From positions 62,001 to 126,000 of the forward strand of contig JAKOQB010000002.1 in NCBI GenBank assembly GCA_029778535.1: a stretch of DNA of 64,000 nucleotides. The letters are read 5' to 3'. The stretch comes from Pseudomonadota bacterium. Its GTDB lineage: Bacteria > Pseudomonadota > Gammaproteobacteria > Burkholderiales > Burkholderiaceae_F. The notes below the pieces were generated by a model. The model did not search any database. It was not told where the DNA came from and was given only the letters and a program-made list of their open reading frames with translations. Each line of letters starts with the position of its first letter. Within the stretch, counting starts at the first letter, position 1. The translations under genes and the position numbers were made by a program. Below are positions 9,707 to 18,028 of the stretch, in pieces.

Positions 9707-10156
9707 ATGTCGAACCTGACGATCGAAGGCGTGGTGCACGACAAGGGCGGCGACCACATGTTCGTGGTCCCGGCCGCAGCGAGCGTGATGGAGGCGGTCG
9801 AAATGATGGTCGCCAACGAGATCGGCGCGGTGCTGGTGATGACCGAGGACGGGCTGGTCGGCGGCATCTTCACCGAGCGCGACCTGCTGGTGCGCGTGGT
9901 GAAGCCGGGACTGGATCCGCGCAAAACGCCGATTTCGCTGGTGATGACGCGCGACGTGAAGTTCGTGTCACCCGGCACCACGATCGAGGCGGCGCTCGCG
10001 CTGATGCACGTGCAGCGGCACCGCCATCTTCTGGTGATGGACGGCCCGCGCGTGCATGGGCTGGTGTCGATGCGTGATCTGGCCTACCAGCTGATCTGCC
10101 ACGGCGAAGGACGATTCGAAGCCGCAGTGCGCGCCGAGGAGGCGCGGAACGAATGA
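9707..10156 (+). CDS. Two-CBS-domain protein in the nqr operon
   Basis: The 149-residue protein is essentially a pair of CBS domains. The first runs about 15-70 (VVPAAASVMEAVEMMVANEIGAVLVM, then FTERDLL) and the second about 80-130 (VKFVSPGTTIEAALALMHVQRHRHLLVM, then MRDLAYQLI). Such Bateman modules usually bind adenine nucleotides or NAD and regulate a partner. It sits between nqrF and apbE with coupled junctions: a GAGGAGG site in front and an ATGA overlap behind. A role in sensing energy or redox state for NQR is an inference from position. No catalytic domain is present. Confidence 0.88.
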   Translation: MSNLTIEGVVHDKGGDHMFVVPAAASVMEAVEMMVANEIGAVLVMTEDGLVGGIFTERDLLVRVVKPGLDPRKTPISLVMTRDVKFVSPGTTIEAALALMHVQRHRHLLVMDGPRVHGLVSMRDLAYQLICHGEGRFEAAVRAEEARNE

Positions 10157-11220
10157 GGGCAACGATGGACGCACTGCTTTGCACCCGCCGCCGCGCGCTG
10201 CTGGCGGGCGGGCTCGGCGCCGCGGCGCTGGCCGCCTGCGGGCGCGCAGCGCGCGATGAACCGGCCTTCAGAGGCGCGGCGATGGGCACGACCTGGCACG
10301 TCAAGCTCGCGCACGCGTCGCTCGGTCGCGCGCAGCGCGACGAACTGCACGCGGCCGTGCGTGACGCGTTCGAGCGCGTGGAGCGCGGCATGTCTCTGTA
10401 TCGCGAGGATTCGGAACTGGCGCGCTTCAACCGACATCGGTCGGACGCGCCGTTCGCGTTGTCGAGCGATCTCTTCAACGTGCTCGCGGCCGCGCAGGAA
10501 GTGAGCGCGTTGTCCGACGGTGCATTCGACGTCACGGTCGCGCCTCTGGTAGCAAGCTGGGGCTTCGGCCCGGGCGGCCGGCGCGCGCAGCCCGCGCGCG
10601 CCGAGTTGCTCGCCGAGCGCGAGGCGGTCGGCTATCGCGCGCTGCGGCTCGACGCCGCCGCGCGCACCGCCTCCAAGGCGCACGCGACGCTCGCGGCCGA
10701 TCTGAACGGCATCGCCAAGGGCTACGGCGTCGATCTCGCCGCGCAGGCGCTCGCAGCGCGCGGCATCGCGCACTACCTGGTCGAGGCGGGCGGCGAGGTG
10801 CGCGCGCGCGGCATCAACGCCGACGGGCGCGCCTGGCAGATCGGCATCGAGCAGCCGGACGCCGTGCCGCAGTGCGCGCGTCATGTGGCGCCGCTCGCCG
10901 GGCGGGCGATGGCGACCTCGGGCGACTACCGCATCTACTACGAGCGCGACGGCAGGCGCTACTGCCATGAGATCGATCCGGCGCGCGGTGCGCCGATCGC
11001 GCACGGGCTGGCGTCGGTTACCGTCGTCGCCGACGACTGCATGCGGGCCGATGCGCTCGCCACCGCGCTGATCGTGCTCGGCCCTGACGCCGGCTTCGCG
11101 CTCGCGCAGTCGCGCGGCATTGCCGCGTATTTCATCCGGCGCCTCGACGGGACGCTGCACGATCGCATGACGAGCGCGTTCGCCGCGCTCGGCGGCCGCC
11201 GCGTCGAGGACACTCGATGA
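10153..11220 (+). CDS. apbE: FAD:protein FMN transferase (ApbE)
   Basis: ApbE transfers FMN from FAD onto a Thr of the S-G-A-T motif in NqrB and NqrC. The 355-residue protein has a twin-arginine-like lipoprotein leader (TRRRALLAGGLGAAALAACG), with Cys in the lipobox, so it is probably anchored on the periplasmic side. Family signatures are RGAAMGTTWHV, SDGAFDVTVAPL, ADLNGIAKGYGVD, YLVEAGGEVRARG and MATSGDYRIYY. HEIDPARGAPIAHGLASVTV is also present, followed by the metal-ligand region CMRADALATALIVLG. The start overlaps the CBS gene by four bases; an in-frame ATG at 10165 is an alternative. The stop overlaps the nqrM-like gene. Confidence 0.95.
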   Translation: MRATMDALLCTRRRALLAGGLGAAALAACGRAARDEPAFRGAAMGTTWHVKLAHASLGRAQRDELHAAVRDAFERVERGMSLYREDSELARFNRHRSDAPFALSSDLFNVLAAAQEVSALSDGAFDVTVAPLVASWGFGPGGRRAQPARAELLAEREAVGYRALRLDAAARTASKAHATLAADLNGIAKGYGVDLAAQALAARGIAHYLVEAGGEVRARGINADGRAWQIGIEQPDAVPQCARHVAPLAGRAMATSGDYRIYYERDGRRYCHEIDPARGAPIAHGLASVTVVADDCMRADALATALIVLGPDAGFALAQSRGIAAYFIRRLDGTLHDRMTSAFAALGGRRVEDTR

Positions 11221-11441
11221 GCCTTCCCGCGCTGCTGCCGGTGTTGCTCGCGGTCGCCGCGCTGATCGCGCTGGTCATCGGCGCGCTGGCGCTGCTGCAG
11301 CGGGCGAGCGGCCGCTGCCTGCAAGGCGGCACGTGCGGCCGCGGCATTTCCTGCGCGAGCTGCCGGAACCGGAAGGCGGGCTGCGCCGCCTACATCATCC
11401 CCAGCGCGCGCGGCAGCCAGATCGACAGCCCCGGCCAGTAG
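11217..11441 (+). CDS. nqrM: NqrM-like NQR maturation protein, 3' end overlapping dctM
   Basis: The 74-residue product has one membrane helix (about 5-26, LLPVLLAVAALIALVIGALALL). A Cys-rich segment follows: C-LQGGT-C-GRGIS-C-AS-C. This matches the layout of NqrM (DUF539), the small Cys protein needed to build the iron centre in NqrD/E. Its place after apbE, with an ATGA overlap, is the classical nqrM position. The last 17 or so codons run into the end of the convergent dctM gene (52-bp overlap) and look non-conserved. The true C-terminus may therefore have been altered by loss of an earlier stop. Confidence 0.75.
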   Translation: MSLPALLPVLLAVAALIALVIGALALLQRASGRCLQGGTCGRGISCASCRNRKAGCAAYIIPSARGSQIDSPGQ

Positions 11442-12673
11442 GTGACGACGAGCAGGAACACCAGCATCGTCAGCAGCCACGGCCACACCGCGACCGTCAG
11501 TTCGGTGATCCCCATCTTGGTGATGCCGCTGGACACGTACAGGTTCAGCCCCACCGGCGGGTGGCACATGCCGACTTCCATGTTGACGACCATGATGATG
11601 CCGAAGTGCACCGGATCGACGCCGAGCTTGGTCGCCACCGGAAACAGCAGCGGCGCCATGATCAGCACGATCGACGACGGCTCCATCACGTTGCCGGCGA
11701 GCAGCAGCAGCACGTTGACGAACAGCAGAAACGCGATCACGCCAAGGCCCTTGTCGAGCATCCACTCGGTCATCGCCTGCGGGATGTTCTCGCTCGTCAT
11801 CAGGAACGAGAACAGCACCGCGTTGGTGATGATGTACAGCAGCATCGCGCTCATGTTGGCCGAGGACAGCAGCACGCGCGGCACGTCCGAGATCTTCAGG
11901 TCCTTGTAGACGAACACCGCGACGATGAATGCATACACCGCGCTCATCGCGGCGGCCTCGGTCGGCGTGAACAGGCCCGAGTAGATGCCGCCCATCACGA
12001 TGATGATCAGCAGCAGGCCCCAGACGCTCTTGCGGAACGCGTTCCAGCGCTGCAGCCACGTCGCGGGCGGGTTGCGCGGATACTTGAAACGCCACGCGCG
12101 GTACCAGGTCACGAGCCCCAGCATCGTCGCCAGCCCGATTCCCGGCAGCACGCCCGCCATGAAGAGCGCGCCGACCGACGTGTTGGTCGCCACCGAATAC
12201 ATGACCATCACGATCGATGGCGGGATCAGGATGCCGAGCGCGCCCGACGTGGTGATCACGCCGGCGCCGAAGCGCTTCGGGAACCCGGCCTTGACCATCG
12301 CCGGCATCAGGATCGAGCCGATCGCTACCACGGTCGCGGGAGAGGAGCCCGAGACAGCGGCGAACAGCGCGCACGCCACCACGCCCGCCAGCCCCAGGCC
12401 GCCGGCCCAGTGGCCGACCATCGAGGTGGCGAAATTGATCATCCGCCGCGCCACGCCGCCGTGGGTCAGGAAGTTGCCGGCGAGGATGAAGAACGGGATC
12501 GCCATGATCTCGAACTTCTCGATACCGGTGAAGAGCTTCAGCGCGACCGACTCGACCGGCACCGTCGTCATCGTGAACAGGAACGTCAGCACGGTGAGGC
12601 CGAGCGAGATCGAGATCGGCATGCCGGTGAGCATCAGCGCGATCAGCAGGCCGAAGATGATGAGCGCGTTCAT
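11390..12673 (-). CDS. dctM: TRAP transporter large membrane subunit (DctM)
   Basis: This is the main permease of a tripartite periplasmic, ion-gradient-driven organic acid transporter. The 427 residues give about twelve hydrophobic segments, the usual size. Family marks are GMPISISLGL near the N-terminus, GSSPATVVAIGSILMP, GALGILIPPSIVMVMY, FTPTEAAAMSAVYA, AGNVMEPSSIVLIMAPLLFP and CHPPVGLNLYVSSGI. The start overlaps the dctQ stop by four bases. The substrate cannot be told from sequence. Its 3' end overlaps the convergent nqrM-like gene. Confidence 0.95.
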   Translation of the reverse strand: MNALIIFGLLIALMLTGMPISISLGLTVLTFLFTMTTVPVESVALKLFTGIEKFEIMAIPFFILAGNFLTHGGVARRMINFATSMVGHWAGGLGLAGVVACALFAAVSGSSPATVVAIGSILMPAMVKAGFPKRFGAGVITTSGALGILIPPSIVMVMYSVATNTSVGALFMAGVLPGIGLATMLGLVTWYRAWRFKYPRNPPATWLQRWNAFRKSVWGLLLIIIVMGGIYSGLFTPTEAAAMSAVYAFIVAVFVYKDLKISDVPRVLLSSANMSAMLLYIITNAVLFSFLMTSENIPQAMTEWMLDKGLGVIAFLLFVNVLLLLAGNVMEPSSIVLIMAPLLFPVATKLGVDPVHFGIIMVVNMEVGMCHPPVGLNLYVSSGITKMGITELTVAVWPWLLTMLVFLLVVTYWPGLSIWLPRALGMM

Positions 12674-13317
12674 TTGCGGCCCTCCTCGGCGTCGGTCTTG
12701 GCGGGCGGTTCGGCCACCTTCTTCGGATGCAGGTCGTCGTCCATCTGGAACACGGTGGCCTCGACCGGCGGCGCCTCTTCGACCCCCTCGACATGCGACA
12801 CGTCGTGGTGCGGCAGTTCACCGCTGCGATAGAAGCGGAACGCGACCTGGATGAAGCGGAAGCACATCAGGAACGATCCGAGCGGCACGCACAGATAGAC
12901 GATCCATTTCGGCAGCTCGAGGTCGGGCGAGGTCTGGTCGGTGAACGCCAGCTCGTACACGAACTTGGCGCCGAAGCTGCCGACGATGAACGTGAAGAAC
13001 GCGCCGGCCAGCAGCCCGAAGATGACGAGCCGTCCGCGGGCGCGGTCCTGCAGCCGATTGATCACCACGTCGACGCCGACGTGGATGCCGGTGCGCACGC
13101 CGTAGGCGGCGCCGAACTTGGCCATCCACACGAACATGTAGATGCACAGCTCCTGCGCCCACGACAGGTTGATCGACAGCAGCGCATCCTGCACGTACGG
13201 GATCGGGAAGCCGGACAGGTACCGGTGCACGACGGCGACGAAGATCACGAGCGTCGCCGCTCCCATGAGGAAGGTGATCAGCCATTCCTCCAGGTGGTCG
13301 AGAAACCGCAGTCCCAT
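12670..13317 (-). CDS. dctQ: TRAP transporter small membrane subunit (DctQ)
   Basis: The 215-residue small permease has four predicted helices: ITFLMGAATLVIFVAVVHRY, WAQELCIYMFVWMAKFGAAYGV, GRLVIFGLLAGAFFTFIVGSFG and WIVYLCVPLGSFLMCFRFIQ. This arrangement and the W-A-Q-E-L motif are typical of DctQ. The C-terminal tail (about 165-215) is long, charged and His/Glu-rich. It is coupled to dctM by an ATGA overlap. A strong hairpin separates it from dctP upstream. Confidence 0.92.
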   Translation of the reverse strand: MGLRFLDHLEEWLITFLMGAATLVIFVAVVHRYLSGFPIPYVQDALLSINLSWAQELCIYMFVWMAKFGAAYGVRTGIHVGVDVVINRLQDRARGRLVIFGLLAGAFFTFIVGSFGAKFVYELAFTDQTSPDLELPKWIVYLCVPLGSFLMCFRFIQVAFRFYRSGELPHHDVSHVEGVEEAPPVEATVFQMDDDLHPKKVAEPPAKTDAEEGRK

Positions 13318-13351
13318 CCGCCCCTCCTCCCGTTGAGCCCTGCGAATGCAA

Positions 13352-13379
13352 GAAGGCGCCCGTCGCGGCGGGCGCCTTC
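13352..13379 (-). terminator. Intercistronic hairpin between dctP and dctQ
   Basis: A perfect 11-bp stem, GAAGGCGCCCG / CGGGCGCCTTC, encloses a six-base loop. Read on the minus strand it is followed by TTGCATT, a weak U-rich tail. Lying just after the dctP stop, it could partly terminate transcription or protect the dctP message. The solute-binding protein would then be made in excess over the membrane subunits. Confidence 0.7.
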
Positions 13380-13388
13380 ACCGGCCGC

Positions 13389-14414
13389 TTATGCCGGCTT
13401 GAAGCCCGTTTCCGTGTAGAAGGTTTGGATGGTGTCGCGGCCGATCCGGCTCTCCATCTCCTTGTGCACCGGGATCAGCGCCTTGCGCCATGCGGCCTTC
13501 TGCTCGGGCGTGGGCGTGTGGATCGTGGTCTTGCCCGACGCCTTCATCTTCTCGATCGCCTGGTCGTTCTCTTCCTTCGCGATCGAGTTGGCGTACCTGG
13601 TCGCATCCTTTATCGCGCCGTCGAGCGCGGTGCGAATGTCGGCGGGCAGCCCTTCCCAGAATTTCTTGTTGGTGATGACCGCGTAGCCGAGGTAGCCGTG
13701 GTAGGTGAGGGTGGTGAACTTCTGCACCTCGTGCATCTTCTGCGTGTACATGTTCGACGGCGGGTTCTCGGTGCCGTCGACCACGCCGGTCTGCAGCGCC
13801 TGGTAAACCTCGGAAAACGACATCACCTGCGGAATCGCGCCCAGCGCGCGCATCTGCGCCTCCAGCACCTTGGACGACTGAATGCGCATCTTCAACCCCT
13901 TGACATCGGCCGGCGTGTTCAGCGCCCGGTTCGCGCTCAGCACCTTGAAGCCGTTGTCCCAGTACGCCAGCCCGACGATGCCCTTGCTCTCCAGTTTCTT
14001 GAACAACGCCGCGCCGGCTTGGCCGAACGTGACCTTGTGCAGATCGTTGTAGTCATCGAAGATGTACGGCAGGTCGAACACCTCGAACTCGCGCACGCCC
14101 AGCGGCCCGAACTTGGCCAGCGACGGCGCCAGCATCTGCACGCTGCCGAGCGACAGCGCTTCCATCTCCTCGCCATCCTTGTACAGCGTCGAGTTGGCGT
14201 ACACCTCGACCTTGACGCGACCCTTGGTGCGCTCTTCCGCCAGCTTCTTGAACTGTTCCGCGCCCTTGCCCTTGGGCGTCTCGACCGCCACCACGTGGCT
14301 GAACTTGATCACGATCGGCGCTTGCGCGCGCACGATCATCGGTGCAGCCAGCGTTGCGGTGACGGCGCCGGCGCTTGCCAGCACTCGCCGGCGGCCGCGT
14401 AGTACTTGGTCCAT
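13389..14414 (-). CDS. dctP: TRAP transporter solute-binding protein (DctP family)
   Basis: The 341-residue periplasmic receptor begins with an Arg-rich leader (RGRRRVLASAGAVTATLAAPMIVRA). Mature domain marks include IKFSHVVAVETPKGKGAEQF, FDLPYIFDDY, DVKGLKMRIQSS (the Arg that contacts the substrate carboxylate) and GVVDGTENPPSN. Residues of the DctP/C4-dicarboxylate type suggest an organic acid ligand, but the exact one is unknown. It heads the dctPQM operon. Palindromic elements lie upstream. Confidence 0.94.
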   Translation of the reverse strand: MDQVLRGRRRVLASAGAVTATLAAPMIVRAQAPIVIKFSHVVAVETPKGKGAEQFKKLAEERTKGRVKVEVYANSTLYKDGEEMEALSLGSVQMLAPSLAKFGPLGVREFEVFDLPYIFDDYNDLHKVTFGQAGAALFKKLESKGIVGLAYWDNGFKVLSANRALNTPADVKGLKMRIQSSKVLEAQMRALGAIPQVMSFSEVYQALQTGVVDGTENPPSNMYTQKMHEVQKFTTLTYHGYLGYAVITNKKFWEGLPADIRTALDGAIKDATRYANSIAKEENDQAIEKMKASGKTTIHTPTPEQKAAWRKALIPVHKEMESRIGRDTIQTFYTETGFKPA

Positions 14415-14531
14415 CGTGCATCTCCCGAAAAATGTGTGAATCGAACCGGCGGACGCGCCGGTCTGCGGCAGCCCCTTCTAACCGACGCCGCGCCTGGCGG
14501 CTTGACCATGCGCAAGCGTTCGCGCCGCCCG

Positions 14532-14576
14532 GCATTGTGGCAATGCGCGGGCGGCGCCGCAATGTGGATTTCCACA
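14532..14576. promoter_or_regulatory. Two palindromes upstream of the dctPQM operon
   Basis: GCATTG-TGG-CAATGC (14532-14546) and TGTGGA-TT-TCCACA (14563-14576) are both perfect dyads. They lie about 120-160 bases upstream of the dctP ATG, in the 199-bp gap behind it. Two different operators would fit control by a local regulator such as a GntR-type protein. No such gene is next to the operon, so the assignment is open. Confidence 0.4.
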
Positions 14577-14613
14577 CGGCGCCCCGAAGGCGCCCGGGCC
14601 GGCCGGACGTTCG

Positions 14614-15573
14614 TCAGTAGCGGCCGTGCTGCTTGTAGATGTAGTTGGTGAGTTCGGACTGCTGCATCCACAGCCGGCGCTGGATCGCGTGCACCACGCG
14701 GACGATGGCGCGCATGACGCGGTAGACGAGATCACCGTCGGTGGCGATCAGCGATTCGAGCTTTTCGCGCTCCAGCCCCAGTACCCGCGTCGGTCCGGCC
14801 GCGACGAGCGTGGCGAAGCGCTCCGCGCCGTCGAGCCAGGACAGCTCGCCGGCCAGTTCGCCCGCCTTCAGCGTGTTCAGCGTCACGCGCTCGCCGCCGT
14901 CGGCGCCGGTGACCACCGCGAGCACGCCGCTGACGATCACGTACAGGTGGTTGTCGGGCGCGCCTTCGTGCACCAGCACGTCGCCGTCCTTCAGGTCGTG
15001 CACCGTCATCACGGCGGCGAGCTTGCGGCACTGTGCGTCGGTCAACTCCGCCGCCAGTTTGGATGCGCGCAACGCTTCGATCAGGGTGGGGTCGGTCATG
15101 TCAGCTTCCTTCGCTGCGGCGATTGCGGGCGGTGCCTTCTGCGCCCGCGGCAGGACGCGCTCGGCACGACCCACGTACGCATCGACCATCGAATCGGCCA
15201 TGCGCGCGAACACCGGTCCGGCCACACGCTCGATCATTCCGTCGCCGATCTCGTAAGTCAGAGTGAAATCGATCCGGCAGGCCCACGCATTGAGCGGCGT
15301 CAAACGCCATTCGCCCTCGAAGCGCCGCAGCGGCCCGCGCACCATCTTCAATTGCAGCCACTCGGGCCGCCGTTTGGGGTTGCGCGTCTCCAGCCACAGG
15401 TTCAGGCCGGCCACGCGCATCGATATGCGCGCGGCGACGATCTCCTCGCTGCGCTCCAGGATTTCGGCCGCACTGCACCAGGGGATGAAGTGCGGGTAGT
15501 ACTCGGCCTGCTCGATGATGTCGAACATCGATTCGGCCGGGTACGGCATCAGAACGGTCTTGCGTACCTGCAT
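14614..15573 (-). CDS. RatA-like SRPBCC domain fused to a cyclic-nucleotide-binding domain
   Basis: A single 319-codon frame encodes two domains. Residues 1-145 match the RatA/Coq10 SRPBCC family (VRKTVLMPYPAESMFDIIEQAEYYPHFIPWCSAAEI). Residues about 175-300 are a cNMP-binding/Crp-type sensor domain (LKDGDVLVHEGAPDNHLYVIVSGVLAVV, then LKAGELAGELSWLDGAERFATLVA). No helix-turn-helix follows. Met159 (ATG at 15099) is preceded by GAAGGAAG five bases upstream, a good internal ribosome site, so the second domain may also be made alone. A TGA lies in the +1 frame (GCTGAC) right before Met159. The fusion may therefore come from a one-base shift that removed the stop of a former ratA gene. Confidence 0.82.
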   Translation of the reverse strand: MQVRKTVLMPYPAESMFDIIEQAEYYPHFIPWCSAAEILERSEEIVAARISMRVAGLNLWLETRNPKRRPEWLQLKMVRGPLRRFEGEWRLTPLNAWACRIDFTLTYEIGDGMIERVAGPVFARMADSMVDAYVGRAERVLPRAQKAPPAIAAAKEADMTDPTLIEALRASKLAAELTDAQCRKLAAVMTVHDLKDGDVLVHEGAPDNHLYVIVSGVLAVVTGADGGERVTLNTLKAGELAGELSWLDGAERFATLVAAGPTRVLGLEREKLESLIATDGDLVYRVMRAIVRVVHAIQRRLWMQQSELTNYIYKQHGRY

Positions 15574-15607
15574 GCGCGGATTGTGCCCCGCGCCGGCGCG
15601 GAAAACA

Positions 15608-15633
15608 CGACGGCCGCCCGCAGGCGGCCGTCG
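15608..15633 (-). terminator. Rho-independent terminator after the secreted repeat protein
   Basis: A perfect 11-bp GC stem, CGACGGCCGCC / GGCGGCCGTCG, has a four-base loop. On the minus strand it is followed by TGTTTTC. It lies 20 bases beyond the stop of the gene at 15653-16228 and just ahead of the RatA-like gene. Confidence 0.85.
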
Positions 15634-15652
15634 GATCGGGCGCGGCGTCGCG

Positions 15653-16228
15653 CTATTTCGTCTGCGCGTCGTGCTTCTGGCGGAAGATGCGCTTGCTTTG
15701 CACATTCTCCGCGTGCTGCAGGCGGCGCGATTCGCGCACCCCGACATGGCCGTCGGCGGCGGCGCGCGCCTGCAGGCGCGAATCGTGCGCCTGGCCGCGC
15801 TCCATGCGCGCGGCCTCGCGATTCGTCAGCGCGCCTGACTGCACGCCTTGCTCGATGCGCTTTTGCTGGTTGACATCGCGCTGCACCGCGGCCTGCATGC
15901 GCTGCGACGACGCCGAGTCGGGATTGCCGGTCTGCGCGTCGTGCTTCTGGCGGTAGATGTCGCGGCTCGCCTGGTTCTGCATCTGCGTGATACGCGCCTT
16001 TTCCTGCGGCGACAGATTACCGTCGCGCAGCGCGCGCGCCTCGGCACCTTCGACCCGCGCCTGTTCGCGCTCAAGGCGGCCCGCTTCCTTCGTGTTAAGC
16101 GCGCCCGACTGCAGGCCCTGTTCGATCCGCTGCTGCTGGTTGACGTCGCGCTGGACGATGCCGGTCTGCGCGAAGGCCGGAACAGCGGCGGCCGCGAGTA
16201 GCGCCGCGAAAATGTGGTTGCGATTCAT
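15653..16228 (-). CDS. Secreted protein with two tandem repeats, function unknown
   Basis: The 191-residue protein has a Sec signal peptide (MNRNHIFAALLAAAAVPAFAQ) and then two copies of a unit of about 75 residues. Both start with QRDVNQQxRIEQGxQSGAL and end with RQKHDAQT. Between them lie charged helical stretches and a DGNLSPQE / DGHVGVRE segment that resembles half of an EF-hand loop. The repeats are also visible at DNA level. No enzyme motif is seen. The MNRNH start was preferred because the signal peptide begins there. A strong terminator follows. The family was not recognised. Confidence 0.8.
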   Translation of the reverse strand: MNRNHIFAALLAAAAVPAFAQTGIVQRDVNQQQRIEQGLQSGALNTKEAGRLEREQARVEGAEARALRDGNLSPQEKARITQMQNQASRDIYRQKHDAQTGNPDSASSQRMQAAVQRDVNQQKRIEQGVQSGALTNREAARMERGQAHDSRLQARAAADGHVGVRESRRLQHAENVQSKRIFRQKHDAQTK

Positions 16229-16383
16229 CCTTCCTCTCCGTTCGTGTGCCATGGGACGACCCCATGCGCAGACTAACGAGGCCGCGCGCGCCGCGTCGAC
16301 CGCGTTGCGGTAAGAAAGTGCTACGGAAGTTTCCGCGGTTACAGGCCGGTCGGGCGAACGGCGGATGGCACGGCACATGTGTC

Positions 16384-16471
16384 GTTCCCGACCCCGCCTT
16401 CGCGGGGGCAGGGTGCAGCGGGAACCAAGTGACTTTGGTGCACCGAGCTGGATCCCCGCTTTCGCGGGGAT
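16384..16471. repeat. REP-like palindromes between mmsA and the repeat-protein gene
   Basis: The 275-bp gap holds a nested hairpin at 16384-16425. Its outer arms are GTTCCCG/CGGGAAC and its inner stem is CCCCGC-cttc-GCGGGG. A second hairpin, ATCCCCGC-tttc-GCGGGGAT, lies at 16452-16471. The core TGGATCCCCGC..GCGGGGATGAC resembles dispersed repeats found in many beta- and gammaproteobacteria. The rest of the gap shows no gene. Confidence 0.75.
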
Positions 16472-16506
16472 GACTCAAAGCGCGGCTTGCGCCGCGCTTT
16501 GAGTCA
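16471..16506 (-). terminator. mmsA terminator overlapping its stop codon
   Basis: A perfect 16-bp stem, TGACTCAAAGCGCGGC / GCCGCGCTTTGAGTCA, has a ttgc loop. The mmsA TGA (16504-16506) lies inside the stem, so a ribosome finishing translation would cover its base. There is no long U-run, so termination may need other factors. Confidence 0.75.
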
Positions 16507-18018
16507 CTTTGCCGTCGGCATCACGAACTCGGCACCCTTGCCGATCGAGCCGGGCCAGCGCTGCATCACCGCCTTCATGCGCGTGTAGAAGCGCACGCCG
16601 TCCATGCCGTAGGCGTGCGTGTCGCCGAACAGGCTCTTCTTCCACCCGCCGAACGAATAGAACGCCATCGGCACCGGGATCGGCACGTTGATGCCGACCA
16701 TGCCGACCTTCACGCGGCGCACGAACTCGCGCGCGGTGTTGCCGTCGGCCGTGAACAGCGCCACGCCGTTGCCGTATTCGTGCGCGTTGATCAGGTCCAC
16801 CGCGGCAGCGAAGTCGGGCACGCGCACGACGCCGAGCACGGGACCGAAGATCTCCTCCCTGTAGATGCGCATCGACGGCTGCACGTGATCGAACAGGCTC
16901 CCGCCGAGGAAGAAGCCCTTCTCCCGCCCCGGCACCGTAAGCCGGCGGCCGTCGACCACGAGCTTCGCGCCTTCCTGCACGCCGAGATCGACGTAGCCCT
17001 TGACCTTCGCCTGATGCGCGCCGGTGACGAGCGGCCCCATCTCGGAAGCCTTGTCCATGCCGTCGCCGACCTTCAACGACTTCGCGCGCGCGGCGAGCCG
17101 CTCGACCAGCGCATCGGCGATCCGTCCGACCGCGACGGCGACCGAGATCGCCATGCAACGCTCGCCCGCGGAGCCGTAGGCCGATCCGATCAGCGCGTCG
17201 ACCGCCTGCTCCAGATCCGCGTCCGGCATCACCACCATATGGTTCTTGGCGCCGCCGAGCGCCTGCACGCGCTTGCCGTGCCGGGTGCCTTCCTGATGGA
17301 TGTACTCGGCGATCGGCGTGGAGCCGACGAAGCTCACTGCCGCGACGTCAGGGTGATGGAGCAGCGCATCGACCGCGACCTTGTCGCCCTGCACGACGTT
17401 GAACACCCCGTCGGGCAGCCCCGCCCGCTGCAGCAGATCGGCCATCATCAGCGACGCCGACGGATCGCGCTCCGAGGGCTTCAGCACGAACGCGTTGCCG
17501 CACGCGAGCGCGATCGGGTACATCCACATCGGCACCATCGCCGGGAAGTTGAACGGCGTGATGCCGGCGACCACGCCCAGCGGCTGGCGCAGCGAATACT
17601 GGTCGATGCCGGTCGACACCTGCTCCGAGTAGTCGCCCTTCAGCAGGTGCGGTATGCCGCAGGCGAACTCGACCACCTCGATGCCGCGCACCACCTCGCC
17701 CTTCGCGTCGTCGAGCACCTTGCCGTGCTCGCGCGTGAGGATCGCCGCCAGCGACTCCTGGTGCTTCTCCAGCAGTTCCTTGAACTTGAACATCACGCGC
17801 GCGCGCCGCAGCGCGGGCGTGTCGGCCCACGCGGGGAATGCGCGCTTGCCCGACTGCACGGCGGCGGCGACCGTCGCCGCGTCGGCGAACCTTACCAGCC
17901 CCGTCACCTCGCCCGTGGCCGGATTGAAGACCTCGCCGGTGCGCGCCGGCGTGCCGCCGACGCGCGCGCCGTCGATCCAGTGGGTGATGTCGTCGAGGTT
18001 GGTTTCGCTTTTTCCCAT
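16504..18018 (-). CDS. mmsA: CoA-acylating methylmalonate-semialdehyde dehydrogenase
   Basis: MmsA converts methylmalonate semialdehyde or malonate semialdehyde to propionyl-CoA or acetyl-CoA with NAD+. The 504-residue protein has the aldehyde dehydrogenase fold. Typical stretches are [45 protein letters not shown] and [38 protein letters not shown], with the catalytic Cys in [13 protein letters not shown] replaces the Glu of ordinary ALDHs, as known for MmsA. Upstream, in the same direction, is an omega-amino-acid aminotransferase. That enzyme would supply malonate semialdehyde from beta-alanine. Confidence 0.95.
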   Translation of the reverse strand: MGKSETNLDDITHWIDGARVGGTPARTGEVFNPATGEVTGLVRFADAATVAAAVQSGKRAFPAWADTPALRRARVMFKFKELLEKHQESLAAILTREHGKVLDDAKGEVVRGIEVVEFACGIPHLLKGDYSEQVSTGIDQYSLRQPLGVVAGITPFNFPAMVPMWMYPIALACGNAFVLKPSERDPSASLMMADLLQRAGLPDGVFNVVQGDKVAVDALLHHPDVAAVSFVGSTPIAEYIHQEGTRHGKRVQALGGAKNHMVVMPDADLEQAVDALIGSAYGSAGERCMAISVAVAVGRIADALVERLAARAKSLKVGDGMDKASEMGPLVTGAHQAKVKGYVDLGVQEGAKLVVDGRRLTVPGREKGFFLGGSLFDHVQPSMRIYREEIFGPVLGVVRVPDFAAAVDLINAHEYGNGVALFTADGNTAREFVRRVKVGMVGINVPIPVPMAFYSFGGWKKSLFGDTHAYGMDGVRFYTRMKAVMQRWPGSIGKGAEFVMPTAK

Positions 18019-18028
18019 CGCGTCCGGC

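Noticed and set aside
16384-16471. A CRISPR array or insertion sequence
   Set aside because: There are only two unlike hairpins and no regular spacer pattern or transposase, so a REP-type repeat is the better reading.
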